DNA from: Acinetobacter baumannii
Lineage (GTDB): Bacteria; Pseudomonadota; Gammaproteobacteria; Pseudomonadales; Moraxellaceae
DNA: 64,000 nucleotides
Reading direction: 5' to 3'
Assembly (NCBI RefSeq): GCF_009759685.1
Contig: NZ_CP046654.1
Location: 2,232,001-2,296,000 of the forward strand
This document shows, piece by piece, positions 29,004 through 37,189 of this stretch (positions within the stretch are counted from its first letter, which is position 1; the number at the start of each line of letters is the position of its first letter). The notes beneath the pieces were generated by a model, which ran no database searches, was not told where the DNA came from, and was given only the letters and a program-made list of their open reading frames with translations. The position numbers were made by a program, and so were the translations under genes.

Positions 29004-29315
29004 ATGAAAAATGAATCATTCGATATTGCTAACATGCCCAAGTATGGTTATATTAATCGGGCTTTGAGCAAAATCTCAAAGTTAGCTTTGGTCGGCTATG
29101 AATACTCAGCGCATACAGTCCGCTTAAAGGGCTTTTTTTGTATGCGTCATTTCTCTATGCGTTCGCATGTTATGGCGAAGCTGGAGGGGGAAGCGTTCGC
29201 GCTTGCCAGTCACCTGAGTTACTGGTCGACCAACCCCTTTCAGCTTTGCCACCTAAATTATTTGGTCGTAATTGGCAAAGCTCCTACAAACTCAGGAGCG
29301 CATTATCATGCCTAA
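29004..29315 (+). CDS. Ash/Icd-like protein of P4-like satellites
   Basis: A 103-residue reading frame in the position of the ash or icd gene of P4-like elements, before the primase-helicase gene. The middle segment (VRLKGFFCMRHFSMRSHVMAKLEGEAFALASHLS) resembles Icd-like proteins, but similarity in this family is weak and the frame may partly reflect an overlapping regulatory RNA. GAGGGCCAATA precedes the ATG. The CGCTTAAAGGGCTTTTTTTG stretch inside it could be a transcription termination site, as known for P4 immunity control. Confidence 0.45.
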   Translation: MKNESFDIANMPKYGYINRALSKISKLALVGYEYSAHTVRLKGFFCMRHFSMRSHVMAKLEGEAFALASHLSYWSTNPFQLCHLNYLVVIGKAPTNSGAHYHA

Positions 29316-29424
29316 AAATATCCATCAAATTACACGCCAGCGTATCCAGTCAGCAGCATTTGCACAAAAGCAGGGATTGGTTAAACGCATTTCTTTAATG
29401 CTTAAAAAAGTATGGGGAGTGTAA
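29308..29424 (+). CDS. Small basic peptide gene (38 aa)
   Basis: ATG with CAGGAG 9 bases upstream encodes 38 residues, very basic (MPKNIHQITRQRIQSAAF... then KQGLVKRISLMLKKVWGV). It overlaps the end of the Ash-like frame by 8 bases and ends 5 bases before the next gene, so its place in the gene run supports translation. Function unknown. Confidence 0.5.
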   Translation: MPKNIHQITRQRIQSAAFAQKQGLVKRISLMLKKVWGV

Positions 29425-29429
29425 TTACT

Positions 29430-29708
29430 ATGAATAACCAAAACGCTAAAAACACGCCTAAAACTTATGATGCAGGCGATTTATTGGACATTCAATCATT
29501 AGCTGAATTTGATATGAACTGGATGGAAGTAGCAATTTCAGATATTAAAAATCGTTTAAAAGAAATAAAAGCCGAACTTGGTGGTAAGGATGTTTTGGGC
29601 TTTTATGCTTTGGAAAATGTTATTGATATGTACCAGTATATTGCTGAAAAACGTCACAGCTATCATGCAGAGCAGGCAGAGAAATATAAAAAAGAATGGC
29701 ATGGGTAA
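29430..29708 (+). CDS. Hypothetical protein of the element
   Basis: A 92-residue, mostly helical protein (LLDIQSLAEFDMNWMEVAISDIKNRLKEIKAELGG, then a heptad-like C-terminal helix). The start at 29430 follows GGGGAGTGTAATT. No family recognised. Its stop lies 11 bases before the DUF927 start, whose ribosome site AAGGAGGGGG it overlaps. Confidence 0.6.
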   Translation: MNNQNAKNTPKTYDAGDLLDIQSLAEFDMNWMEVAISDIKNRLKEIKAELGGKDVLGFYALENVIDMYQYIAEKRHSYHAEQAEKYKKEWHG

Positions 29709-29719
29709 GGAGGGGGACA

Positions 29720-32185
29720 ATGAACATTAAACCCACTTGGGATACCAAGCCTGATATGTTTGAGGGCAGCATTTCAAATATTACCCCGCAAACACAACAA
29801 AGCCCACTGGAGGAAGTGGGCAATGGTGCAAGTCATTCAATAATTGAAGCACTTGAAGAACATACAGTCCCATTATTTAACAATAATCCACTACACGGTG
29901 CAATGGCTGAAATGGTGGGTGGTTGTCCTGTAGAAATCCGCCGTTCAGTGATTGAGAAAGCCACCCAATATGGAGAAGCTGATGATAATGCCCTATATGG
30001 TTTAGCCGTATTTGATCTATACAACGAGCATTTACAGCCTACAGGTGCAGTATTCACTAACCCAACTATTAAAGGTTTTAAGGATATTGTTTTCGGCCAT
30101 GGCGGTTTGTATTTCAACCGGTCAAAGTTGAATGAATTACCTTTGATTGTGACGGATGACATTCATCTTGCATTTAAAACAGCGTATCCAATCTATGCAC
30201 CGTATCAATCAGATAAGATTAATGCTTATACCCTCAAGATATTGATGCAAGCACATGCTGATCTATGTGTGATAGCCCCAGTCCATCAGCAAGATGCCAT
30301 ACAACGGCGTTACAGTGGTATGGATGTCAAAATGGCATTTATTCCTGAACCTCCAAACATTGCTATGCTTCAAGATGAGCTAGACAGCATGATTAAGGTG
30401 GCGATAGATCAAGCCAAGAGCCTGGCAAAAGGACACTTAGCTAAACCATTTAAGATCAAGGAAGGCGAATATTTAAATATCCTTATGGATGGCTTATATC
30501 TAGTGAAGGAACATGATGATGGAGAAGGCGGTATTAAACGTACTAGAACCAGAATATCTGATTCAGCAATTATATTAGGTGAAGCCAGAAGCTTGAATAA
30601 TAATAACTGGAAGCGTGTAATTCAGTTTAATGATAAAGACAATGTTCAGCATACGTTACTCATTCCCTATGAGCATTTCATGGGTGAAGCACAAGAAGCA
30701 TTAAAGATCATTGCCAATCATGGATTAATGCCACCACGACAACCAAATAAGAAGAATGTATTTATTAACTACATTCAGGACTATCCAATAGAAAAGCGTT
30801 TTCGATGTGTTGACCGTACCGGATGGCATGGTCATTCATACGTTACGCCAAGCAAAACATATGGCGATTCTAGCGGAGAAGAACTTTTATTTAATAGTGA
30901 AATGAAAAACCCCTACGCCGTGCATGGCAGCCTTGCAGGATGGCAAGAACTAAGCCGCTTGATAGAGCCTCATGCACTGGGTGTACTGGCGTTTTCTTGT
31001 GCATTTTCGGGACAATTGGTTGCGCCATTAAACTTAGAGAGTGGTGGCTTTCATATCTATGGCTCATCTACCGATGGAAAAAGTACCATTACAAAAGCAG
31101 CGTGTAGCGTGTGGGGCAATCCTAGAGAAGTATCGAAACAATGGCGCACCACAGACAATGCCCTGGAGAACGAAGCCGAATTAAGAAACGATAGCTTTCT
31201 AAATCTTGATGAATTGCGACAGGCGCCCCCTAAGGCCGTGTCGGATATTGTTTATATGCTTACTGGTGGGCAAGGTAAATCACGAAGCAGCAAGACAGGC
31301 AAAAATAGGGATTCTAAGCAATTCAACTTGATGTATACGTCCACTGGCGAAGTCACCCTCGAGGAACATTTACGGCGTGGCGGTATCGAGCTAGATGCAG
31401 GTTTATTGCTTAGGTTCGCCCATATCCCTAGTGATGCAGGCAAAGGATACGGCGTATTTGAATGTGTCAACTATGGCAGCAATTCAAGCGATTTGGGCAA
31501 CCGCATTAATGAGCTTGCTGCGAAGCATTACGGACATGCTGGCATCAAATGGCTTGAGTATCTGACCAGTGATAAAGATGTAGTAATGCAGCAGGCCCAG
31601 AAATTACTAGACAGCTTTATTGAGCAGCACACCCAAGCAAAGAACGGACAAGCTAACCGCGTTTTACGCCGTTTTGCATTGGTGGCGGTGGCTGGAGAGC
31701 TGGCAACACTGGCAGGCATTACAAGCTGGCAGCAAGGACGCGCATTTGAAGCCGTAGCGCAATGTTTTAATACTTGGCTAAATAGTCTAGGCGGTGGCGA
31801 GAATATGGAAGAAACAAAGATTCTTGAACATATCAAAGCCTTTTTTGAATCCAACGGAACGAGCCGTTTTGAAGACTTAACTGTAATCAGACAGGCAGAC
31901 GGCGAAGTAATCCGTCCGCGCACTCATAACCGCGTTGGGTATTACGATCCTGATGATAAAGTCTATCTTGTATCGCCGACCATGTTTAAAAAGGAAATGT
32001 GCATAGGCATGAACGAGGCGAATGTTAAAAAAGTCTTAATCAAACATGGCTGGATTAAAGAGTTTATCGAGGGAGGCAAGAAACTATATGTGAAAAAGTC
32101 TAGCGTCAATCTACCTGACGGCACACGGCCGAGAATGATGCACTTTAGCACTGAGGCCATGCAGAACTCAGATAGTGAAATCTGA
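29720..32185 (+). CDS. DUF927-type helicase / replication protein
   Basis: An 821-residue protein. The C-terminal half is a DUF927 superfamily 3-like helicase: FHIYGSSTDGKSTITKAACSVWG (Walker A at about residue 448) and FLNLDELRQAPPKAVSDIVYMLTGGQGKSR (Walker B/sensor). The N-terminal part (residues about 150-240) has no clear primase zinc motif. In P4-like elements this type of gene supplies helicase, and often primase, for autonomous replication. Strong ribosome site AAGGAGGGGGAC. An array of GGTGGACAT iterons follows directly. Confidence 0.85.
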   Translation: MNIKPTWDTKPDMFEGSISNITPQTQQSPLEEVGNGASHSIIEALEEHTVPLFNNNPLHGAMAEMVGGCPVEIRRSVIEKATQYGEADDNALYGLAVFDLYNEHLQPTGAVFTNPTIKGFKDIVFGHGGLYFNRSKLNELPLIVTDDIHLAFKTAYPIYAPYQSDKINAYTLKILMQAHADLCVIAPVHQQDAIQRRYSGMDVKMAFIPEPPNIAMLQDELDSMIKVAIDQAKSLAKGHLAKPFKIKEGEYLNILMDGLYLVKEHDDGEGGIKRTRTRISDSAIILGEARSLNNNNWKRVIQFNDKDNVQHTLLIPYEHFMGEAQEALKIIANHGLMPPRQPNKKNVFINYIQDYPIEKRFRCVDRTGWHGHSYVTPSKTYGDSSGEELLFNSEMKNPYAVHGSLAGWQELSRLIEPHALGVLAFSCAFSGQLVAPLNLESGGFHIYGSSTDGKSTITKAACSVWGNPREVSKQWRTTDNALENEAELRNDSFLNLDELRQAPPKAVSDIVYMLTGGQGKSRSSKTGKNRDSKQFNLMYTSTGEVTLEEHLRRGGIELDAGLLLRFAHIPSDAGKGYGVFECVNYGSNSSDLGNRINELAAKHYGHAGIKWLEYLTSDKDVVMQQAQKLLDSFIEQHTQAKNGQANRVLRRFALVAVAGELATLAGITSWQQGRAFEAVAQCFNTWLNSLGGGENMEETKILEHIKAFFESNGTSRFEDLTVIRQADGEVIRPRTHNRVGYYDPDDKVYLVSPTMFKKEMCIGMNEANVKKVLIKHGWIKEFIEGGKKLYVKKSSVNLPDGTRPRMMHFSTEAMQNSDSEI

Positions 32186-32200
32186 AAATAGATTTTATAG

Positions 32201-32463
32201 GGTGGACGATGTGGACATAGTGGACATAAAGAAAATATTTATAGTTAATGTATTGCTATATATAGATATTATTATGTCCACTTTATATAAATATACATAT
32301 TTTAATAGGTGGACATAAGGTGGACATGATTCAAGGTAAATATATCTTGTCCACCTACTATGATTTTAATGTCCACTTTTTTTATATGTTGTTTTTCCTA
32401 TGGGTGGACAGATTTAATTATTTAAAATCATGTATATAGAAGTGAATGTCCACCATGTCCACC
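32201..32463. other. Iteron cluster, probable replication origin of the element
   Basis: Eleven 9-base sites close to GGTGGACAT occur within 263 bases, six on the plus strand (32201, 32210, 32219, 32308, 32319, 32403) and five inverted (32274, 32347, 32369, 32446, 32455), separated by very AT-rich DNA. Phage P4 origin iterons (GGTGAACAG type) look alike and are bound by the P4 alpha protein. The position beside the helicase gene supports origin function. Confidence 0.65.
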
Positions 32464-32508
32464 TAAAATTACACATATACAAGTACAAGCATATTAAGAG
32501 ATTGAACA

Positions 32509-32755
32509 ATGCCAAACGTAAAGAAAGTTACTGTCATGGGTGTGTTAGGTCTTAACCCTGAAACTAAACAATTTTCCAACGGTGGCAGCGTTACGACATT
32601 CAGCGTTGCAACTACTGAGTTTTGGAAAGACAAGACCACAGGTGAGCGTAAAGAGGCTAATAGCATAAATCTGTATCAACAATCGTTTAAAGAGTGTTGC
32701 CAAAGGCCGTAAGGTTTATATTAAGGGAAGGGGCAGGCTAATTTCTTACAAATGA
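32509..32755 (+). pseudogene. ssb: Single-stranded DNA-binding protein, broken
   Basis: The frame from 32509 encodes an SSB N-terminus (KKVTVMGVLGLNPETKQFSNGGSVTTFSVATTEFWKDKTTGERKEAN), then loses frame and stops at 32712. The next SSB strand AKGRKVYIKGR continues in another frame from 32699 to a stop at 32755. The WHR-type core and the C-terminal half are missing here. Later SSB 3' fragments at 34359 and 36658 suggest that the gene was split by cargo insertion. Confidence 0.8.
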
Positions 32756-32848
32756 AAGTTAAGGGGGTAAAGTTGAAGTGCTATTCTTAAATTCAATTAG
32801 TAGGTTTAGCTTAAATTAATAAACTCAACTTTTATATCAAGGTTAGTT

Positions 32849-34291
32849 ATGTCAGAACAGCAATTAAGAAAAGTTAAGGGAATTTGGTGTAAATTTAACA
32901 ATCAAAATAGAATGTCAACGGTTACCCTTGATGAGATGCGTATATGTTGTATAAAAAGGGGGATAGAGATTATTGAGATTGAAGAATGTACTTTTGGTTT
33001 TAACCAAAGCATTCCAGCAATTAAGATTTCAATTGTAAACAATGTAACGGCTTTATTACCTCGACAGAAACTATCAGAAATTCAAATTTATCAGAACAAT
33101 ATTATACCATTCCAAAAACAAGAAGAATTCTGGGCTAAAGTAGACTGGTTCCCACCAGTCTTTATGAATCGAGAACAAATAGGTGAAGGCTTTAAAGTAG
33201 CTAATTTGAAAATTGGTTACCACGAGTTTTTGCCTAAAGAGGAGTTACAAAAACGTTTTCAAGAGTTTTTCCCGACTGTATATAATTTCTCCAACATTAT
33301 TCCCATCACTGTACAAACTTTTTCAGACTCAATAGCTATATCAAAGCATGTACCATTAATTAAAGAATCAATTTTAGCTTTTTATAGCGGAATGAGAGTA
33401 GCTTCTATAGCATCCTTAATTCCGATGATCGAAGATATTTTAAATACTATCATTGAGGATTCCTTTGAGAATCTTGATTTAAAAACTAAAGTTGATCGAT
33501 GCATAAAACGTGCTAAACACAATATAAAACATGATCATATATTAGGTGCAGATTGGATTCCCGAAGAGTATGTTCAAGATGATGTGCTGAAAGTAATGAA
33601 TGTGCGTATTAGAATTATTGAACTAATAGGTAATTGGCTTAAAAATAGTTTTTATGAGAATACCGAAAACTACCAAAATACTTCAGGATTTAATCGACAT
33701 TTTTTTGCTCATGCTAAATCTGAAATTTGGCAAAATCAGTCTAATTTTTTTCGCGCCATGGGTCTAATTCAAGCATTGGCATTTATTGAATGTTTTGCCA
33801 TGAAAGAGTCTAAGTTATCAATTTTCCCACCAACTCCAGATATAAGATCAGAATCTTTTCGTAACGATGTTTTTGCTTGCTTAAATTTACAAGTCATCAA
33901 AAATACTCTTTTGCAGCAATTACAAATCGATGGGTGCTTACCTTTCAACCCAACAGCTTCAGATGATGGTTGGTTAGGTCGCTCTGCAACTTTATCAACT
34001 AAAATGAATGATGAAATAGTTAAAAGACTTAGAGATAATGGATGGCAATGTCATTCTTTTGGGCAACCTGTTAAATCTGGTGGATATATAACAGTAAGAG
34101 CATCAAAGCTTGGTAAAGAAATTGGTATAGCTCTATTGTATAGTTGTGCTACAGATAATAAAGTTTATAAAGAGTTGGAAGTAACAAATGATTATATTCT
34201 CTATCAAGGAGCACCTTATCAACAAGAATCATTTGCATATGGAATCAACAAGTATGTGGGTCCATTGAATGCTTGGTTAGCTCCGGATTAG
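32849..34291 (+). CDS. Putative HEPN-type cargo protein (possible anti-phage RNase)
   Basis: A 480-residue protein without a named family that I can assign. Residues about 180-300 are helical and contain FNRHFFAHA, an R-x4-H motif with a polar residue after Arg, typical of HEPN ribonucleases. The C-terminal quarter (WLGRSATLSTKMNDEIVKRLRDNGWQCHSFGQPVKSGGYITVRASKLGKEIGIALLYS) looks like a separate alpha/beta domain. It lies alone between ssb fragments in a mobile element, the usual place for defence cargo. AAGGTTAGTT precedes the ATG. Base use is more AT-rich than the replication genes. Confidence 0.55.
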   Translation: MSEQQLRKVKGIWCKFNNQNRMSTVTLDEMRICCIKRGIEIIEIEECTFGFNQSIPAIKISIVNNVTALLPRQKLSEIQIYQNNIIPFQKQEEFWAKVDWFPPVFMNREQIGEGFKVANLKIGYHEFLPKEELQKRFQEFFPTVYNFSNIIPITVQTFSDSIAISKHVPLIKESILAFYSGMRVASIASLIPMIEDILNTIIEDSFENLDLKTKVDRCIKRAKHNIKHDHILGADWIPEEYVQDDVLKVMNVRIRIIELIGNWLKNSFYENTENYQNTSGFNRHFFAHAKSEIWQNQSNFFRAMGLIQALAFIECFAMKESKLSIFPPTPDIRSESFRNDVFACLNLQVIKNTLLQQLQIDGCLPFNPTASDDGWLGRSATLSTKMNDEIVKRLRDNGWQCHSFGQPVKSGGYITVRASKLGKEIGIALLYSCATDNKVYKELEVTNDYILYQGAPYQQESFAYGINKYVGPLNAWLAPD

Positions 34292-34355
34292 AGAAATTCT
34301 CACGAGAAAAATTGTATTTGGATATTAATATTGTACTTAAGCACCAGATTGGTAA

Positions 34356-34446
34356 GTAACAGAGATTAGGGCAGATGTGTTGCAGTTGCTTTGATTAGTC
34401 CGTATAAGTCCGTATTAGTCTATATCAGTGCATATTTTTGTATCAT
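34356..34446 (+). repeat. ssb 3' remnant plus 10-base tandem repeats, copy 1
   Basis: Bases 34359-34394 encode TEIRADVLQLL and a stop, the tail of an SSB-like protein. They are followed by four tandem ~10-base words (AGTCCGTATA, AGTCCGTATT, AGTCTATATC, AGTGCATATT). A homologous block occurs at 36779-36866. The 342-base gap 34292-34633 otherwise holds only a terminator. Confidence 0.7.
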
Positions 34447-34594
34447 CCAATTGCAAATAAGCCCCATATGATTAATAATATGCTTGTAGTAACGGAGATG
34501 TTATAAATAATCAGCCTAGAGCAATTGCGATAAATGCCGTTATGATCGTAAGCGTTCTGTAAGTTCGCCAATACTAGGTTACACGCCGTATCTT

Positions 34595-34617
34595 AAAGCC
34601 CATTCGTGGGCTTTTTG
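34595..34617 (+). terminator. Terminator just upstream of the DUF3800 gene
   Basis: AAAGCCCA / TGGGCTTT stem with TTCG loop and T5, ending 17 bases before the ATG, the same layout as before the alpA-like gene. Confidence 0.65.
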
Positions 34618-34633
34618 TCTTTCTGGGGATTAT

Positions 34634-35308
34634 ATGATTGCCATCTATTTAGATGAAAGCGGTGATTTAGGTTGGACTTTTACAGCCCCATACGGGAAAG
34701 GTGGGTCAAGTAGAACTCTCACAATAGCATGTGTGATTTGCCCAAGAGATAAGACAAAGCATCTTAATCGAATTGTGACTGGATTTTATAAAGCTAGAAA
34801 ACGCCCTCTCAATAATGAATTAAAATCATATGATCTTAGCTCAAAAGAAAAAGAACAATTTGTTCAACAAATTATCAAATTGCATTCAAACCACCCAGAT
34901 ATAAAATTGCTATCCATAACCGTAAACAAAAAACGGGTAAAAACAAAATTAAGAAATGACCCTAATGCCCTATATAACTATATGGTTAAAAATATGCTCT
35001 TAAACCATTTATGCAATCATAAGCATATAGACTTCATTCCTGATTCTCGATGTGAAAAAGTCAATGTAGGCTGGAATTTAGAAATATATTTAAAACAGAT
35101 GATTGCAGAGCGTTCGCAATTAGATGATGTTCTAAATGAAACTTTGAATGTTAAACCATTCGATAGCCGAGTAACGAAAGAACTTCAATTCATAGACTTC
35201 TATGCGGGGCTTGTTTGGAGTAAATATGAGTTTAAAGACGAGCGTGTAGATCAATATTTTGATGTCGCAAATCCATCTAATCAATTGATGTTCTTTGAGT
35301 ATCAATAA
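34634..35308 (+). CDS. DUF3800 domain protein
   Basis: A 224-residue protein with the DUF3800 signature: IAIYLDESGDLGW at the N-terminus, then FIPDSRCEK and an acidic FIDFYAGLVWSKYE near residues 178-192. The DES and later Asp/Glu suggest an RNase H-like metal site. DUF3800 genes are frequent in phage and defence islands; the activity is not settled. Its stop overlaps the next start by one base. First gene of cargo module 2. Confidence 0.8.
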   Translation: MIAIYLDESGDLGWTFTAPYGKGGSSRTLTIACVICPRDKTKHLNRIVTGFYKARKRPLNNELKSYDLSSKEKEQFVQQIIKLHSNHPDIKLLSITVNKKRVKTKLRNDPNALYNYMVKNMLLNHLCNHKHIDFIPDSRCEKVNVGWNLEIYLKQMIAERSQLDDVLNETLNVKPFDSRVTKELQFIDFYAGLVWSKYEFKDERVDQYFDVANPSNQLMFFEYQ

Positions 35309-35496
35309 TGAAAGCATTTTTTAGAAGTGTGAGCCTTGCCCCTATCCGTAAAGCAAATCAGAACATGATTGATGGGAAAAGGGCGGATGTATTGAGCCTA
35401 CCAACAAGTATCCAGCAAGATATCTTGAATCGCCGTTATTCTGCGGATGAGATTAATAGTGCTTATGCTAGAGCTATTAGTAAAAGAGAAAATTAA
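35308..35496 (+). CDS. Small partner of the DUF3800 protein
   Basis: A 62-residue basic protein with no known domain, translationally coupled to DUF3800 (TAATG overlap). The C-terminal SADEINSAYARAISKREN is helical. Possible antitoxin or cofactor; this is inference from the arrangement only. Confidence 0.55.
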   Translation: MKAFFRSVSLAPIRKANQNMIDGKRADVLSLPTSIQQDILNRRYSADEINSAYARAISKREN

Positions 35497-35551
35497 CCCT
35501 CCAAACAAAATCAACAAATAGCAAATTAAGAAAATCACTTAGAAGGTATCT

Positions 35552-35641
35552 ATGGGCAAAATAGAAAAAATTTATGAAAATTTAAAAACTAATAATGAAA
35601 ACCTGCCGCAAGAGGTTCATTTTTTTTCAATTGGCTATTAA
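35552..35641 (+). CDS. Short coupled upstream reading frame (29 aa)
   Basis: ATG with GAAGG 7 bases upstream encodes 29 residues (MGKIEKIYENLKTNNENL...), and its TAA overlaps the start of the 35641 gene by one base. The good ribosome site belongs to this frame, and the downstream gene has none of its own. It may be a leader peptide or a coupled small protein. Confidence 0.45.
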   Translation: MGKIEKIYENLKTNNENLPQEVHFFSIGY

Positions 35642-36216
35642 TGAGCAATTTAGAAATAATTACAGAATCAAGATTCACAACTGTTTTTATCATAAAAATG
35701 TTATATGCATTTATGTGTGGAGCTCACCTAGATAGTATTATTAATGAAATTAGGGAATTAGAAAAACCAAGTAAAAATTATAAACGAATGAAGCCTGCAA
35801 CGAAATTCATTAAACAGCCCCTAGAAGGGTTATGGCATAAGCATTATGAGCAGGTCGGGCTTAAATCTATGGCAATGAATATTAAGCAGCAGATGGGATT
35901 GAATAATAAGCAGCAGAAGATATTCAATAATACTTTTTTTAAAGAATTTTGCGATATATTCAATAACTCTGAAATTCCTCAGGATAAAAGAATTGAAGCC
36001 TTAGGATACTTGTGTTCTGGGAAGCAATATATAGATAGAATTAATGATGGAAAGTTAACTGGTGAGTGGATTATTTACCATCATTGCAATGGGAAAAATT
36101 ATTACTTAAATGTTGGGAATCATAGCGATGGCGATGATGCTTTGGCACAAGAAATAAGAGAAATAGCACTTTTTGAATTCCCTTTTTTTAAAGGGAGTTT
36201 ACCTATCTTCGATTAA
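35641..36216 (+). CDS. Hypothetical cargo protein
   Basis: A 191-residue basic protein without recognised family. It has an N-terminal hydrophobic helix (VFIIKMLYAFMCGAHLDSIINEIREL), a lysine-rich middle and a C-terminal EWIIYHHCNGKNYYLNVGNHSDGDDALAQEIREIALFEFPFF. His/Asp residues near 150-166 could bind metal. Last gene of cargo module 2; function unknown. Confidence 0.55.
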   Translation: MSNLEIITESRFTTVFIIKMLYAFMCGAHLDSIINEIRELEKPSKNYKRMKPATKFIKQPLEGLWHKHYEQVGLKSMAMNIKQQMGLNNKQQKIFNNTFFKEFCDIFNNSEIPQDKRIEALGYLCSGKQYIDRINDGKLTGEWIIYHHCNGKNYYLNVGNHSDGDDALAQEIREIALFEFPFFKGSLPIFD

Positions 36217-36262
36217 TAGTGTCTGATTAAAGGCTATTGAATAATTAAGTTTCAGGCACCTT

Positions 36263-36384
36263 GAATTTAGGTTGACGGCATACGATAGAAATTAGGCAAT
36301 AAATACCACTCAAACCTATGTATAGAAAGGCTTTAGCCCTTTTTGATAAATCCCCATTCTGTCAACCTACGTCAACCTAAATTC
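36263..36384. repeat. Unit A of the covarying repeat family (word GTCAACC)
   Basis: Left arm GAATTTAGGTTGAC (36263-36276) is the exact reverse complement of the right-arm end GTCAACCTAAATTC (36371-36384), and the right arm carries the word twice, GTCAACC-TAC-GTCAACC. The inner 84 bases share TATGTATAG.AAGGCTTTAGC and TTTGATAAATCCCC with unit C at 39.6 kb. Confidence 0.85.
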
Positions 36385-36413
36385 ATCTTAAATGGTGTAA
36401 AAACACTGTATGA

Positions 36414-36566
36414 TTTTGCTAGACAGCCTATCTTCAATTTACCTTGACGCCCCCTACAGAAAGCAACTTTATCTTTGAACAAAGGTGAAATAGGTTCTAA
36501 CCTATATAGCACAAGCTTTACGACTTTTTTGGCAAATACTATCTCGTAAGACTACGTAAGAGTAAA
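36414..36566. repeat. Unit B, mismatched unit of the family
   Basis: Left arms TTTTGCTAGAC (36414-36424) and TTTACCTTGAC (36438-36448) are 13 bases apart. The right arm is GTAAGAC-TAC-GTAAGAG-TAAA (36546-36566), which does not match either. The partner of GCTAGAC is found 3.3 kb away in unit C (39740-39756), so the unit appears split by the cargo module between them. Confidence 0.6.
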
Positions 36567-36657
36567 TGTCTTTAAATTCTCCTTTGAAGGCTGACTAAAT
36601 TTTTCCATTCATTTTTTAATTTTGTATGACCATGTATAACAAAAAGAGATAACTTTA

Positions 36658-36849
36658 ATGGCACAGAATCAGCAGCAACGGACGTTTAGCAAATATCTCA
36701 AGAATGGCAGTAAGGCATATATTGAGGGTTCATTGTGTACTGGGAAGTGGAAAGACTAAAAATGGCATAGTTCGAGAGGTAACAGAGATTCGGGCGGATG
36801 TATTGCAATTGTTTGGATTATTTTTATTAGACCATATTGGTGCATATTA
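36658..36849 (+). pseudogene. SSB-like 3' fragment, copy 2
   Basis: The frame from 36658 reads FSKYLKNGSKAYIEGSL...GKWKD then stop. In another frame NGIVREVTEIRADVLQLF continues. Both match the C-terminal OB-fold strands of SSB (AKYLKKGSKVYIEGSL, TEI.AD..Q.L). It is a decayed remnant between cargo modules 2 and 3. Confidence 0.75.
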
Positions 36850-36866
36850 GTTCATATTTTTGTATT
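36779..36866 (+). repeat. ssb 3' remnant plus 10-base tandem repeats, copy 2
   Basis: Homologue of 34356-34446: GTAACAGAGATT.GGGC.GATGT.TTGCA then ~10-base words (AGACCATATT, GGTGCATATT, AGTTCATATT) and TTTGTAT. It marks the boundary between cargo modules. Confidence 0.7.
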
Positions 36867-36880
36867 CACTAATTGAAATA

Positions 36881-36932
36881 TATTCACAAGTGAATACAAT
36901 AGGATAAAAAGTTAACACTCTTATAGTGTTAA
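36881..36932. promoter_or_regulatory. Two palindromes upstream of the NdpA-like operon
   Basis: TATTCACAAGTGAATA (36881-36896) and TTAACACT / AGTGTTAA with a CTTAT loop (36912-36932). Possible operators. The following 36933-37189 stretch shows only a short AGCCC/GGGCT hairpin. Confidence 0.45.
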
Positions 36933-37189
36933 ACCTTATTTAGCCCTAGTGAATGGGCTTTATAGCTTCTGAAGAATATTGGAGTACTCCTTTAAAGAGG
37001 CCTTATAAGAATTATTTAAGATCAAACATATGAGGGGGCTCATGAATGGTTGAACATCTAAAGATATATCGAGTTTCTATTAAAGCATGTAATACCTATG
37101 GCTGAATTCCCTATAGGGTAGGGGGGTTATTCCATCTATTGATTTAAAGAACTTTCACTGAATCTAATTATTTACTCTAGAGATGTATC

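Noticed and set aside
29720..32185. DUF927 protein as a complete P4-alpha-like primase-helicase
   Set aside because: Helicase motifs are clear, but I could not see a primase zinc finger or catalytic acidic motif in the N-terminal half.
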